This document shows, piece after piece, positions 48,734 through 57,837 of a stretch of 64,000 nucleotides of DNA. Both the position numbers and the translations under genes were made by a program. How positions within the stretch are numbered: the stretch's first letter is position 1; each line of letters begins with the position of its first letter. The stretch is taken from NCBI GenBank assembly GCA_038125725.1, contig JAYPEK010000007.1, positions 1-64,000 on the forward strand, in the 5' to 3' direction. The notes beneath the pieces were generated by a model, which was not told where the DNA came from, searched no databases, and saw nothing but the letters and a program-made list of their open reading frames with translations. This DNA is from TMED8 sp038125725. GTDB taxonomy: Bacteria > Pseudomonadota > Alphaproteobacteria > Rhodospirillales > Casp-alpha2.

Positions 48734-49660
48734 TCAGTCGGACCCGTCGTCGCCGGTGTGGCGCGGCACGATGGTGGCGGCGACGGAACCGTCCAGCGCC
48801 TCCACGTCGTGGTAGCCGATCAGCTTGTAACTCTCGGCGCGGGTCAGCATGCGGTCCTCGAAGCCCTCGGTGCCGTCCTCGGCCTTGATATGGCGGTAGA
48901 GCTCGCGCAGCGCGAAGCCCTCCACCCGCATCGACGTCGCCGGCCAGATGACAATGTCATAGCCGAAGCTTTCGAACGCATCGGCGGTGAAATGCGGCGT
49001 CTTGCCGAACTCGGTCATGTTGGCCATGCAGGGGCCGGGCACTTCTTCGGCGAAGCGGCGGAAATCGGCTTCGCTGGTGAGCCCGTCTGGGAAGGAAACA
49101 TCGGCGCCGGCTTCCTTGTAGGCTTGGGCGCGCTCGATGGCGGCGTCCAGGCCCTCGACCCCGGCGGCGTCGGTGCGCGCGATGATCACCAGATGCGTGG
49201 CGGCTTTCTTGGCCGCCGCGATCTTGGCCGCCGCTTCCTCGACCGGCACCAGGCGCTTGTCGTTCAGGTGCCCACATTTCTTCGGCAGCATCTGGTCCTC
49301 GATATGGACGGCGCCGGCGCCGGCCATTTCCAGGTCCTGCACCGTGCGCATGGCGTTGAGCGTGCCGCCGTAGCCGACGTCGCCGTCGACGATCAGCGGC
49401 AGGTCGGTGGCGCGCGCCACCTGGCGGACAATGAAGCAGAGCTCTTCCAGGCTCATGATGCCGAGGTCCGGCAGGCCCAGCGTCGTGGTGACGCCGCCGC
49501 CGGAGATATAAAGCGCCTCGAACCCCTGGTCTTTGGCCAAGAGGCCGGCCATGGCGTTGTGCGCACCGGGCACGCGCAGGATTTCCGGCCGCGCCAGCAG
49601 TGCGCGCAGGCGTTCGCCCGCCGGTGTCGGATTGCGGCTAGCGCCTTCGAGCCACGTCAT
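48734..49660 (-). CDS. Isocitrate lyase/PEP mutase superfamily lyase (2-methylisocitrate-lyase type)
   Basis: This 308-residue TIM barrel has metal-binding DGDVGYGG and the loop KKCGH, whose Cys is the catalytic base in isocitrate, methylisocitrate and dimethylmalate lyases. Oxaloacetate decarboxylase-like and mutase members usually lack this Cys, so a C-C lyase is favoured. It starts at an ATG at 49660, 13 bases after the ydbL-like gene, on the same strand. A second copy lies at 54815. Confidence 0.9.
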   Translation of the reverse strand: MTWLEGASRNPTPAGERLRALLARPEILRVPGAHNAMAGLLAKDQGFEALYISGGGVTTTLGLPDLGIMSLEELCFIVRQVARATDLPLIVDGDVGYGGTLNAMRTVQDLEMAGAGAVHIEDQMLPKKCGHLNDKRLVPVEEAAAKIAAAKKAATHLVIIARTDAAGVEGLDAAIERAQAYKEAGADVSFPDGLTSEADFRRFAEEVPGPCMANMTEFGKTPHFTADAFESFGYDIVIWPATSMRVEGFALRELYRHIKAEDGTEGFEDRMLTRAESYKLIGYHDVEALDGSVAATIVPRHTGDDGSD

Positions 49661-49673
49661 GGGAGTGTCCTTG

Positions 49674-50018
49674 TTATTTACGCGTCCAGTTGCCGGATTC
49701 ACCGAGGAACCAGGTTCCCGGCGGGGCTTGGCTGAAAATCTGCTGGGCATAGACCCGGCCGACCTGTCCGGGGCTGACCCCTTGCGCCGCCGCGCGCTCC
49801 TGATAGATGGCGCGACGCTGCGCGTTGACGGCGTCGACCTTTCCACTTACGCCAGGGTCGCGGGCGCGGGCGAACCCGTCGAATGCCTCACCGATCGCGC
49901 CAGATGCGCGAAGGTCATTGAGCGATTGGGCGTTTGCCGGTGCTTGGGCGAGCATCATCATCATGCCGAGCACCAGGATACCCAGGAAGCGGGTGGGCGT
50001 ATTCACGAAGCGGTGCAT
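49674..50018 (-). CDS. ydbL: YdbL family (DUF1318) periplasmic protein
   Basis: This 114-residue protein has a signal peptide (ending near ANAQ) and the DUF1318 core: LNDLRASGAIGEAFDGFARAR, QRRAIYQERAAAQGVSPGQVG and the final GTWFLGESGNWTRK. In E. coli YdbL works with YnbE and YdbH, possibly as a periplasmic chaperone. It begins one base after the ynbE-like stop. Confidence 0.88.
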   Translation of the reverse strand: MHRFVNTPTRFLGILVLGMMMMLAQAPANAQSLNDLRASGAIGEAFDGFARARDPGVSGKVDAVNAQRRAIYQERAAAQGVSPGQVGRVYAQQIFSQAPPGTWFLGESGNWTRK

Positions 50019-50019
50019 A

Positions 50020-50235
50020 TCAGAAAATCTCCGGGTTCTTCTTGATGTCTCGCTTGGCCGCGTCCTCCAACTTGAGACGGATATCCGCGTCGAGTTTGAT
50101 GTTCGAGTTGATGGTGATCGGTTTCTCCGGAGCCGCGACTTGTACGCGGGGTTCGCAAGCGACCACCCCGATGGCGGCAGCGAGGACGAAGCTCGAGAAC
50201 AGGAGAGCGTTTCGGAACACGGCAGTTGACCTCAT
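50020..50235 (-). CDS. ynbE: YnbE family outer-membrane lipoprotein
   Basis: This 71-residue protein has a lipobox-like signal (AIGVVAC) and the typical short YnbE mature part EPRVQVAAPEKPITINSNIKLDADIRLKLE. In E. coli YnbE multimerises by beta strand to extend YdbH to the outer membrane. Its start overlaps the ydbH-like stop by four bases (ATGA). Confidence 0.9.
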   Translation of the reverse strand: MRSTAVFRNALLFSSFVLAAAIGVVACEPRVQVAAPEKPITINSNIKLDADIRLKLEDAAKRDIKKNPEIF

Positions 50236-52973
50236 TTTCGACTGACACTGTCGAGGGTAGCGCGCAGTGCATCCTGCGACAAGCGGTAGCCCTCCCTGGC
50301 GATGGCGAGCAACTTGTCGAGGTTGGTTTCCAGATTGACGTTGAGATTGACGTGCCGGCCGTTCTGGACCGCCGGATTGTGGCCCTCCGTGGAAAGCCTG
50401 ACGACATCGCGGCCGTCATCGAGCCGGTCGAGCGTGATCGCCAGCTTCGTGTAGTGGAAATCCTTGAGCACTTCCAAGACCAGATCGACTTGCGCGCCGC
50501 CCCCGGCGAGCGCTTGGCGCGCGGCCTCGGAACGCAGGCGCAGCACGCCGGGTCCGGCGGTTTCGAGCCGGCCGTCACGGACGAACACGCGCTCGCGGCT
50601 GATGTGGATCGGCAATCTTCCGCTCACCCGGCCTTCGGCGCTGACGCCCTTGATGGCGAGCAGGCCGATGAGTTGCTTGAGCTCGACGCCTTCGAGGTCG
50701 AGGCCGAACTCGTGGGCGTCCCGGTTCGCGTCGAAGTGGGTGGGGCGCATCGAGATCCGCCCATCGGCGACCCCCACCGTTGCCGACAGAATTGCGAGCC
50801 TCGGCAGCGGGCCGTCCGGGCTCGGTTCGACACGGTAGGAGATCACGGGGTTCAGGAACGCCAACCCGGCGTCGATGCGCCGTGCGCCTAAGGTTTGCGG
50901 GCCGCGCGTGAGCGGCGGCATGAGTTGAGCGAGATCGATGCCGCCGGTGAAAGCCTCGATGGCGGTTTCGCCGACGCGGATATCGAATTCCTCGGCCGAT
51001 ATCCGCGCCCCGCCCGAGACCTCGCCGCTTTTGACGCGAACGTCGGCATCGCCTTTCAGCGTGCCCGCGACGCTGTCGGCCAAGGCGAGGATGGGCGACA
51101 GGTCATCGGGCTTGAGGCCCGTTTCACTGAACCGGATCGGCGGCAGTTCGACATGCACGTTGGTATCGTTTTCGGCGAGCCTCGTGCGCCCCCGCGCCGA
51201 GAGCCGGAGCGCGCCTTTTTGCGAGATGTCCGCCTGGAAGCGTATCTCGCTCGCATTTCCATCAGCGGTGAGTTCCAGCGCCAGCGGCTGAAAAATCGGC
51301 TGCAAGGCGACATGGCTAAGCCGGTCCAACTTTGCCGTCGCCGCATAGCCGCCATCGTGCCATGAGCCGTCGATCTCGGTCGGCCCCAAGGCGAACTCGC
51401 GCCCGCCGGCACTCAGTTCGGAACCGCCAGTGCTCAGGCGAAACCGGATCGGCTTTCCGGGCTCTATCGGTCCGGCGCTCAAGGTGCCGTTGAGTTTCCG
51501 CAGCCGGAGGTCCGGCGTCGAAAAGCCGAGATCGGCCAGCCGGGCCTCGGCCTTGCCGGATACACCGTTCTCTCTCCAGCCGAAATCGGCCACGGCGGAA
51601 ACCGTGCCGTCCAGGTCGCCCGCGATCCCGATTCCCGCGTTCAGGTGTTTTGGTTGCAGCTTGCCTGGAACGAACCGGAGCGGGTCGAGCATGATCATGG
51701 CCTTGCCCTTGCCGGTGATCAGGTCTTGATCGGCAAGGACCTTCGCGGTCAGCCGTCGGTCCAGTGCCCGGGCCGTCAAGTTGGCGACGACTTGCGCGAA
51801 TTCGGGTGCGGCGAATTCGCCGTTCAGGGTGATATCGGGGAAGCGCCGGGGAGTGTCGCCGGAACGCACCACCGCATGGGATAAAATCGCCGATGCGCCG
51901 GCGGTGTTTCCGATTTTCGCGACATTGCCGCGCGCACGGAGCGAACGCACGGCGATCGCATGTCCCTGTGCCGCGATGTCGGCGGCGGCGTCCGTCAGTG
52001 AAAAATCGAGCCTCTGTTCCGGACCGGAGAACGAAGCCGCGAGGCGGCCTCCGGCGTTCGTGACGGCGATCTCCCGCCTCGTGCCGGTGATGTTCGATGC
52101 GGTTGCGGTCAATTGGCCGGTGATCGCCCCGGCTTCGGCAAGCAGCCAGCCGTCGGCTTTCATCGTGCCGCCCATGTTCCCGGCCGGATCCAGTATCGGC
52201 GAGAGACCCGAGAGCGGATTGCGGTCCGGATCGATGATGGTCTCCGGCAGGTGCCATTCGATCCGGCCGCGATCCGCCTGTAGGTCGAGATTTCCCTCGA
52301 TGTGCAATTCGTAGCCGCTGCCGGCCGACAGCCGCGATTTCATTCGCGCTTTGCCGTCTTTCAAGGTTCCCTCGGCGGCAATTTCCACCGCATCGAACAG
52401 CGGCACGTCACGGGTATCGCTCAGACGTGCATTGGAGAGCGAGAATTCGAGGGAATCTCCGGAAACCCTGCTTTTGCCATCGAACCGGAACTCGGGCGCC
52501 GCCGGACCCGTTCGGCCATGTACCCGGACATTCGACAGGGCGACCGACGGCAATGGCGGCAAGGCGCCCGGTTTGTCGTCCCTGGAACCGGCCGCGGCCA
52601 GCCGGCGCAATTGGCCGAGAGCGCCCGTGTCGGGGGTGGATATGTCGACATCGAGGCCATGAACCCGGACCGATGTGCGTTCGTACCGGGCATGGCGCAA
52701 GTCATCCAAATCGAAACGGAAGCTAATCCGTTCCGCCGCAAGGTCACGGCCCAACCGTAGCGGCGCCAGTTCGACATGGTCGAACTGCAGCCGCGCGATA
52801 CGCACCTGGGCGTCTGGAAACCCCAGTTGCGCCAACTCTCTGTCGAGGACCCACGACGCGGCCGGAATGCGCCAGGCCCAGAGGGCGGCGGCGCCGGCCA
52901 AGATGGCCAGCCCGAAGACGGCGGCGATTTTCCAAGCGCTGCGGAACGGAGATGGGCGCGAGGGCTCAAGCAT
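50232..52973 (-). CDS. ydbH: YdbH family AsmA-like intermembrane protein
   Basis: This 913-residue protein has one N-terminal membrane helix (about 14-36), then a long periplasmic beta-rich region (about 40-870) with repeated strand patterns, the hydrophobic groove of AsmA-like lipid-transport proteins. It ends with a YdbH/YhdP-type C-terminus. Together with YnbE and YdbL it would bridge inner and outer membranes for phospholipid transport. The ATG at 52973 begins LEPSRPSPFRSAWKI; in-frame sequence before it runs into the divergent dehydrogenase promoter. Confidence 0.88.
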   Translation of the reverse strand: MLEPSRPSPFRSAWKIAAVFGLAILAGAAALWAWRIPAASWVLDRELAQLGFPDAQVRIARLQFDHVELAPLRLGRDLAAERISFRFDLDDLRHARYERTSVRVHGLDVDISTPDTGALGQLRRLAAAGSRDDKPGALPPLPSVALSNVRVHGRTGPAAPEFRFDGKSRVSGDSLEFSLSNARLSDTRDVPLFDAVEIAAEGTLKDGKARMKSRLSAGSGYELHIEGNLDLQADRGRIEWHLPETIIDPDRNPLSGLSPILDPAGNMGGTMKADGWLLAEAGAITGQLTATASNITGTRREIAVTNAGGRLAASFSGPEQRLDFSLTDAAADIAAQGHAIAVRSLRARGNVAKIGNTAGASAILSHAVVRSGDTPRRFPDITLNGEFAAPEFAQVVANLTARALDRRLTAKVLADQDLITGKGKAMIMLDPLRFVPGKLQPKHLNAGIGIAGDLDGTVSAVADFGWRENGVSGKAEARLADLGFSTPDLRLRKLNGTLSAGPIEPGKPIRFRLSTGGSELSAGGREFALGPTEIDGSWHDGGYAATAKLDRLSHVALQPIFQPLALELTADGNASEIRFQADISQKGALRLSARGRTRLAENDTNVHVELPPIRFSETGLKPDDLSPILALADSVAGTLKGDADVRVKSGEVSGGARISAEEFDIRVGETAIEAFTGGIDLAQLMPPLTRGPQTLGARRIDAGLAFLNPVISYRVEPSPDGPLPRLAILSATVGVADGRISMRPTHFDANRDAHEFGLDLEGVELKQLIGLLAIKGVSAEGRVSGRLPIHISRERVFVRDGRLETAGPGVLRLRSEAARQALAGGGAQVDLVLEVLKDFHYTKLAITLDRLDDGRDVVRLSTEGHNPAVQNGRHVNLNVNLETNLDKLLAIAREGYRLSQDALRATLDSVSRK

Positions 52974-53040
52974 GAGCGGGGCTTTATTGTTGGGGTTCGC
53001 TTCCACTATAACAGGGCAACGGATTTGCGGGAGGATTTGT

Positions 53041-54000
53041 ATGACACGCATCGCTATTCTCGACGATTACGCCGCCACTGCTTGGGACGCCGCCGATTGG
53101 TCGTCCGTCGCCGGCGCCGAGTACGAGGTCTTTCACGAGCACCTGGGCCATGACGAGGACGTGGTCGCCGAGGCGCTGAAGCCCTTCGAGGTGCTGGTGG
53201 CCATGCGCGAACGGACGCCCTTTCCCGCGACGCTGTTGGCCAAGTTGCCGAACCTGAAGCTCTTGATCACCACCGGCATGCGCAATGCCGCCATCGATAC
53301 CGATGCGGCCCGGGCGCAAGGGATCGACGTTTGCGGCACCGACATGCTGCCGTACCCCGCCTTCGAGCACGCCTGGGCGCTGATCCTGGCGCTGACCAAA
53401 CAGATCGCCAAGGAAGACCACGTGATGAAGACCGGCGGCTGGCAGAAGGGCACCGGTGTCGGGCTCAACGGCAAGACGCTGGGCATCATCGGGCTCGGCA
53501 AGCTGGGCGCGCAGGTGGCGCGGGTCGGCAAGGCCTTCGAGATGGACGTCATCGCCTGGAGCCAGAACCTGACCCAGGAACGCTGCGACGAAGTCGGCGG
53601 CGTGACGTTGGTCGAGAAGGACGAACTGTTCAGCCGTTCCGACGTGATCACCATCCACATGATCCTGGGCGATCGTTCGCGCGGGCTGGTCGGCCAGCAC
53701 GAACTGGGGCTGATGAAATCGAGCGCCTATTTGATCAACACCTCGCGCGGCCCCATCGTCGACGAGGCGGCTCTGATCGCGACGCTGCAGAACGGCAGCA
53801 TCGCCGGCGCCGGGCTTGATGTCTTCGACGTCGAGCCGCTGCCGGTCGACCATCCGTTCCGCGCGCTCGAGAATACCGTGCTGACCGGCCATACCGGCTA
53901 CGTCGTCGCCGAGCTCTACGCCAAGGCTTATGGCCAGGCGGTCGAGGGCATCAAGGCCTGGCAGGCGGGCTCGCCCGAACGCCTGTTGAACGGGGCCTGA
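53041..54000 (+). CDS. D-isomer-specific 2-hydroxyacid dehydrogenase
   Basis: This 319-residue NAD(P) enzyme has the nucleotide motif GIIGLGKLGAQVARVG, an active-site Arg in INTSRGPIV, a Glu in DVFDVEPLP and a His in LTGHTGYV, the full catalytic set for reduction of 2-oxo acids. The ATG at 53041 is used, as frame further upstream overlaps ydbH antisense. It precedes a crotonase by eight bases and is divergent from ydbH across about 67 bases. Confidence 0.93.
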   Translation: MTRIAILDDYAATAWDAADWSSVAGAEYEVFHEHLGHDEDVVAEALKPFEVLVAMRERTPFPATLLAKLPNLKLLITTGMRNAAIDTDAARAQGIDVCGTDMLPYPAFEHAWALILALTKQIAKEDHVMKTGGWQKGTGVGLNGKTLGIIGLGKLGAQVARVGKAFEMDVIAWSQNLTQERCDEVGGVTLVEKDELFSRSDVITIHMILGDRSRGLVGQHELGLMKSSAYLINTSRGPIVDEAALIATLQNGSIAGAGLDVFDVEPLPVDHPFRALENTVLTGHTGYVVAELYAKAYGQAVEGIKAWQAGSPERLLNGA

Positions 54001-54008
54001 GGCGCGCC

Positions 54009-54791
54009 ATGTCGGATCTCGTCGTCGTCGGGCGCAAGGGCGCCATCGCCACCGTCATCCTCAACAACCCCGAGCGCCGCAACGCGCTCAATCGTGGCGC
54101 CTGGGCGCAACTGGCCGACGCCATGGAGGCGATCTCGGCCGATCAAACGCTGCGTTGCGTCGTTATCCGCGGCGCCGGCGACAAGGCTTTCGCCGCCGGT
54201 GCCGACATCGCCGAATTCAAGACCGAGCGCTCAAGCGCCGACCAGGCCGCCGCCTACGGTGCCGACACGGCGCGCGCGCTGGATGCCCTGATCAACTGCC
54301 CGCACCCGACCATCGCCATGATCCAAGGGGCCTGCACCGGCGGCGGGCTGGAAATCGCGTGTTGCTGCGATCTCCGCATCTGCAATGAAAGCGCGCGCTT
54401 CGGCGTCCCCATCAACCGCATCGGCCATCCCTTCGCCTATCCGGAACTGGCGCCGGTGCTGCAGGTGGCGGGCCGCGCGGCGGTGCTGGAACTGTTGCTG
54501 GAAGGGCGCATCGTCGATGCCGAATGGGCCCAGGCGCGGGGACTGGTGACCCGCGTCGTCGCCGACTATGAAATCGAGGACGATGTCGCCAAGACCGCCG
54601 CCCATATCGCCGAGATGGCGCCCTTGTCCATGCGCGGCACCAAGAAGTTCGTCAACCGTCTGACGCTGGACGCGCGGCCGCTCACCGACGACGAGATTGC
54701 CGAGAGCTATGCGGCCTGCGATTCCGAAGATTACGCCGAGGGCGTCACCGCCTTCCTGGAAAAGCGCAAGCCGCAGTTCCACGGGCGTTGA
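54009..54791 (+). CDS. Crotonase-family enzyme with one hydratase Glu
   Basis: This 260-residue crotonase has the oxyanion motif AAGADIAEF and the first catalytic Glu (GGGLE). The second Glu position is not Glu (FGVPINRIG), unlike the canonical hydratase at 15951. It may be a decarboxylase, dehalogenase or isomerase-type member, or a hydratase with altered rate. It follows the hydroxyacid dehydrogenase and precedes a lyase, suggesting a hydroxy or oxo acid pathway. Confidence 0.9.
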   Translation: MSDLVVVGRKGAIATVILNNPERRNALNRGAWAQLADAMEAISADQTLRCVVIRGAGDKAFAAGADIAEFKTERSSADQAAAYGADTARALDALINCPHPTIAMIQGACTGGGLEIACCCDLRICNESARFGVPINRIGHPFAYPELAPVLQVAGRAAVLELLLEGRIVDAEWAQARGLVTRVVADYEIEDDVAKTAAHIAEMAPLSMRGTKKFVNRLTLDARPLTDDEIAESYAACDSEDYAEGVTAFLEKRKPQFHGR

Positions 54792-54814
54792 GACCGAAAA
54801 AGGGAGAACTTTAA

Positions 54815-55675
54815 ATGAGCCAAACTGATAACCTGCGCCGCCTACTGGCCGAGCCCGGGATCATTCCCATGCCCGGCGTGTTCGACGCCATGTCGGCGCG
54901 CCTGACCGAGCGGGCCGGCTTCAAGGCCGCCTTCATGTCGGGATTCATGGTTTCGGCGTCGCGCATCGGCATGCCCGATACGGGGCTGATTTCCTATGCC
55001 GAGATGGCCGACCAGGGGCGCAACATCTGCGACGCGGTCGACATTCCGGTCGTTGGCGACGGCGATACCGGCTTCGGCAACGCCATCAACGTCAAGCGCA
55101 CCGTCAGTGGCTACGCCGCGGCCGGCTTCGCCTGCGTGATGATCGAGGATCAACTGGCGCCGAAGCGCTGCGGCCACACGCAAGGCAAGCAGGTCGTCAG
55201 CCGCTCGGAGGCCTGCCAGCGCATCCAGGCGGCGGTGGACGCGCGCGAGGAGGGCGCCGACATCCTGATCATGGCGCGCACCGACGCCAACGCCACCGAC
55301 GGGATCGAGGAAGCCATCGAACGCTGCCGCGAGTTCCGCCGCATCGGCGTCGATATCACCTTCCTGGAGGCGCCGCGCGATACCGACGAGATGAAGCGCT
55401 ACTGCGACGAGGTCGACGGGCCGAAGATGGCCAACATGGTGGAGCAGGGGAAGACGCCGTTCCTCTCGCCCGCTGAGTTGGAAGCGCTCGGCTACAAGAT
55501 TGCCATTTGGCCGGCCGCGCTAATGCTCGCCGGGATCGAAGGCATGCGGAAGGAACTGGCCCGGCTTGCGGGCGGCGTCGCCGCCGAAGAGGGCAAGGCG
55601 ACCTTCCCGGAACTGCAGGACCTGGTCGGCTTTCCGGCCTACTACGACGCCGAGGCCAAGTACGCGGCGGAGTAA
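54815..55675 (+). CDS. Isocitrate lyase/PEP mutase superfamily lyase, second copy
   Basis: This 286-residue enzyme has metal motif DGDTGFGN and loop KRCGH, the form found in PrpB 2-methylisocitrate lyase. Its FMSGFMVSASRIGMPDTG segment is typical of dimethylmalate or oxaloacetate-type members. The catalytic Cys again supports a C-C lyase that forms pyruvate or a pyruvate analogue. It lies in tandem after the crotonase with AGGGAGAA as ribosome site. Confidence 0.9.
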   Translation: MSQTDNLRRLLAEPGIIPMPGVFDAMSARLTERAGFKAAFMSGFMVSASRIGMPDTGLISYAEMADQGRNICDAVDIPVVGDGDTGFGNAINVKRTVSGYAAAGFACVMIEDQLAPKRCGHTQGKQVVSRSEACQRIQAAVDAREEGADILIMARTDANATDGIEEAIERCREFRRIGVDITFLEAPRDTDEMKRYCDEVDGPKMANMVEQGKTPFLSPAELEALGYKIAIWPAALMLAGIEGMRKELARLAGGVAAEEGKATFPELQDLVGFPAYYDAEAKYAAE

Positions 55676-55688
55676 ACGCCGGCGCGCG

Positions 55689-56879
55689 TCAGCCGTTGGA
55701 GTTGGACAGCACCTCGACCATGTCGTCCTTGGAGAGCCGGCCCCGGTATTCACCCTCCGCCGTCACCACCGGTACCGGATAGTCGCATTCCAGGGTCGCC
55801 GGCAGGGCGTCCTGCAGGATGGTGTCGGGCTGCAGGCTGGGGCCTTCGGCGGCGAGATCGGTCAGTTGCGGCCTGTCGCCGCCGGTCTGGCCGCAGGCCT
55901 GTTCGATGGCGTCGCGGGTGACGATCCCGTGGTAGCGGCCGCCCTCGAAGACGTAACCGTAGTCTTCCGTCCAGCCGCGCATCTGGTTCAAGGCCTCGTC
56001 GATATTGGCGGTGGTCAGGCGCTGGGCGGCCGGCTTCATGACCACGTCGACGGAAAGCACCCGGGCGCGGTTGACGTCGCGCACGAAGGCCTCGACGTAG
56101 TCGTCGGCGGGTCGGAGCAGGATTTCCTCCGGCCGGCCGACCTGCGAGAGCGCCCCGTCCTTGAGGATGGCGATCTTGTCGCCGAGGCGCAGCGCCTCGT
56201 CCAGGTCGTGGGTGATGAAGACGATGGTCTTGTGCAGCTTTGATTGCAGCTCGATCAACTGGTCCTGCATGCCGGACCGGATCAGCGGATCGAGGGCCGA
56301 GAAGGCCTCGTCCATGAGCAGGATGTCGGGATTGGTGCAAAGCGCGCGGGCGAGGCCGACGCGCTGCTGCTGGCCGCCGGAAAGCTGCGCCGGATACTGG
56401 TCCTCGTAGCCTTCCAGGCCGACGGTTTTCAGCCATTCCCTGGCCTTCTCGTCGCGCTCGCCCTTCGGCAGTTTCTGCACCGAGAGCCCGTAGCCGACGT
56501 TCTCCAGCACGGTGCGGTGCGGCATCAGCCCGAAGCGCTGGAACACCATCGACATCTTGTGGCGGCGGAACTGTTCCAGTTCATCCTGCGACATGGACAT
56601 GACGTCGACACCGTCCACGTGAATGGCGCCTTCGGTCGGGTCGATGAGCCGGTTGAAGTGCCGGATCAGGGTCGATTTGCCCGACCCCGACAGCCCCATG
56701 ATGACGAATATCTCGCCGCGCGCGATCTCCAGCGAGATATCGGTGAGGCCCAGCGTGTGGCCGGTCTCGGCCAGGATGTCGTCCTTCGAGCGCCCGGCCC
56801 GGACCATCGGCATCACCGATGCCGGGTCCTTGCCGAAGACCTTGTAGAGATTTTCGACGCGGATCAGCGTTTCACTCAC
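55689..56879 (-). CDS. proV: Glycine betaine/proline ABC transporter ATP-binding protein
   Basis: This 396-residue ATPase has Walker A GLSGSGKST, signature LSGGQQQRV and Walker B ILLMDEAFSALDP. The C-terminal half has a pair of CBS domains (about residues 275-390), as in osmoregulated ProV/OpuAA. The GTG start at 56879 overlaps the proW stop by eight bases. The CBS domains probably sense ionic strength. Confidence 0.94.
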   Translation of the reverse strand: MSETLIRVENLYKVFGKDPASVMPMVRAGRSKDDILAETGHTLGLTDISLEIARGEIFVIMGLSGSGKSTLIRHFNRLIDPTEGAIHVDGVDVMSMSQDELEQFRRHKMSMVFQRFGLMPHRTVLENVGYGLSVQKLPKGERDEKAREWLKTVGLEGYEDQYPAQLSGGQQQRVGLARALCTNPDILLMDEAFSALDPLIRSGMQDQLIELQSKLHKTIVFITHDLDEALRLGDKIAILKDGALSQVGRPEEILLRPADDYVEAFVRDVNRARVLSVDVVMKPAAQRLTTANIDEALNQMRGWTEDYGYVFEGGRYHGIVTRDAIEQACGQTGGDRPQLTDLAAEGPSLQPDTILQDALPATLECDYPVPVVTAEGEYRGRLSKDDMVEVLSNSNG

Positions 56880-57771
56880 CGTGCATGCCCTCCAGGTGTT
56901 TCTGGGAGCGCTTGGCATAGGCCTGCGACACCCGGTCGAACATGATGGCGATGACCACGATGGCCAAGCCGTTGAACAGGCCCATGGTGAAGTATTGGTT
57001 GGTGATGGATTTCAGCACCGGCTGGCCCAGCCCCTTGACCCCGATCATCGAGGCGATGACCACCATCGCCAGCGCCATCATGATGGTCTGATTGACGCCG
57101 GCCATGATGGTCGGCATGGCCAGCGGCAACTGCACGCCGAACAGGCGCTGCGACTTGCTGGCGCCGAAGGCGGTGGCAGCCTCCAGGACTTCGCGGTCGA
57201 CCAAGCGGATGCCGAGGTTGGTCAGGCGAATGACCGGCGGAATGGCGTAGATGACGACGGCGATGATGCCCGGCACCTTGCCGATCCCGAGCAGCATTAC
57301 CACCGGGATCAGGTACACGAAGGCCGGCATGGTCTGCATGATGTCGAGCAGCGGCGTGACGATGTTCTGCACCCTGTCGGAGCGCGCCATCAAGATGCCT
57401 ACGGGGATGCCGACGGCGATGGAAAGCAACGTCGCCACGGTGATGATCGAGAGCGTCCGCATGGCGTCATCCCACATGCCGAAATAGCCGATCAGCAGGA
57501 ACGACACGGCGACGCCGAGCGTCAGCTTGATGGAGCGGCTGGCCGCATAGGTCGCCCCCACCAGAACGCCCAATACGATGAACCAGGGCGTGCCCAGCAG
57601 CAGTTTTTCGAACCAGACCAGGAAATACAGCAACGGATCGAACAGCGATTCGATGATATCGCCGTAACTGCGCGAAAAATCCCGGTAGGCGCCGTCCAGG
57701 GTCTTGCGGATATCGATCAGCGTGGCGCGGTCCATCGCCGGGAAGTCTTGAATCCAGGATGCGTCAGCCAT
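56872..57771 (-). CDS. proW: Glycine betaine/proline ABC transporter permease
   Basis: This 299-residue permease has about six or seven helices and the coupling region TAFGASKSQRLFGVQLPLAMPTIMAGVNQTIMMAL typical of ProW. It begins 66 bases after the proX stop, past a hairpin, and overlaps proV. It forms the channel for betaine-like osmolytes. Confidence 0.95.
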   Translation of the reverse strand: MADASWIQDFPAMDRATLIDIRKTLDGAYRDFSRSYGDIIESLFDPLLYFLVWFEKLLLGTPWFIVLGVLVGATYAASRSIKLTLGVAVSFLLIGYFGMWDDAMRTLSIITVATLLSIAVGIPVGILMARSDRVQNIVTPLLDIMQTMPAFVYLIPVVMLLGIGKVPGIIAVVIYAIPPVIRLTNLGIRLVDREVLEAATAFGASKSQRLFGVQLPLAMPTIMAGVNQTIMMALAMVVIASMIGVKGLGQPVLKSITNQYFTMGLFNGLAIVVIAIMFDRVSQAYAKRSQKHLEGMHGE

Positions 57772-57799
57772 GACGGCCTCACTTACGTCTCGGTCGCGG

Positions 57800-57833
57800 G
57801 AAAAAACGGGGCCCTCAAGCAGAGAGCCCCGTT
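57800..57833 (-). terminator. Attenuator-like hairpin between proX and proW
   Basis: On the minus strand a 7-bp GC-rich stem (ACGGGGC with GCCCCGT), extended by three more pairs beyond one mismatch, closes a 5-base loop and is followed by TTTTTT. It lies 5-38 bases after the proX stop and probably lets excess proX be made. Confidence 0.75.
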
Positions 57834-57837
57834 CGGA

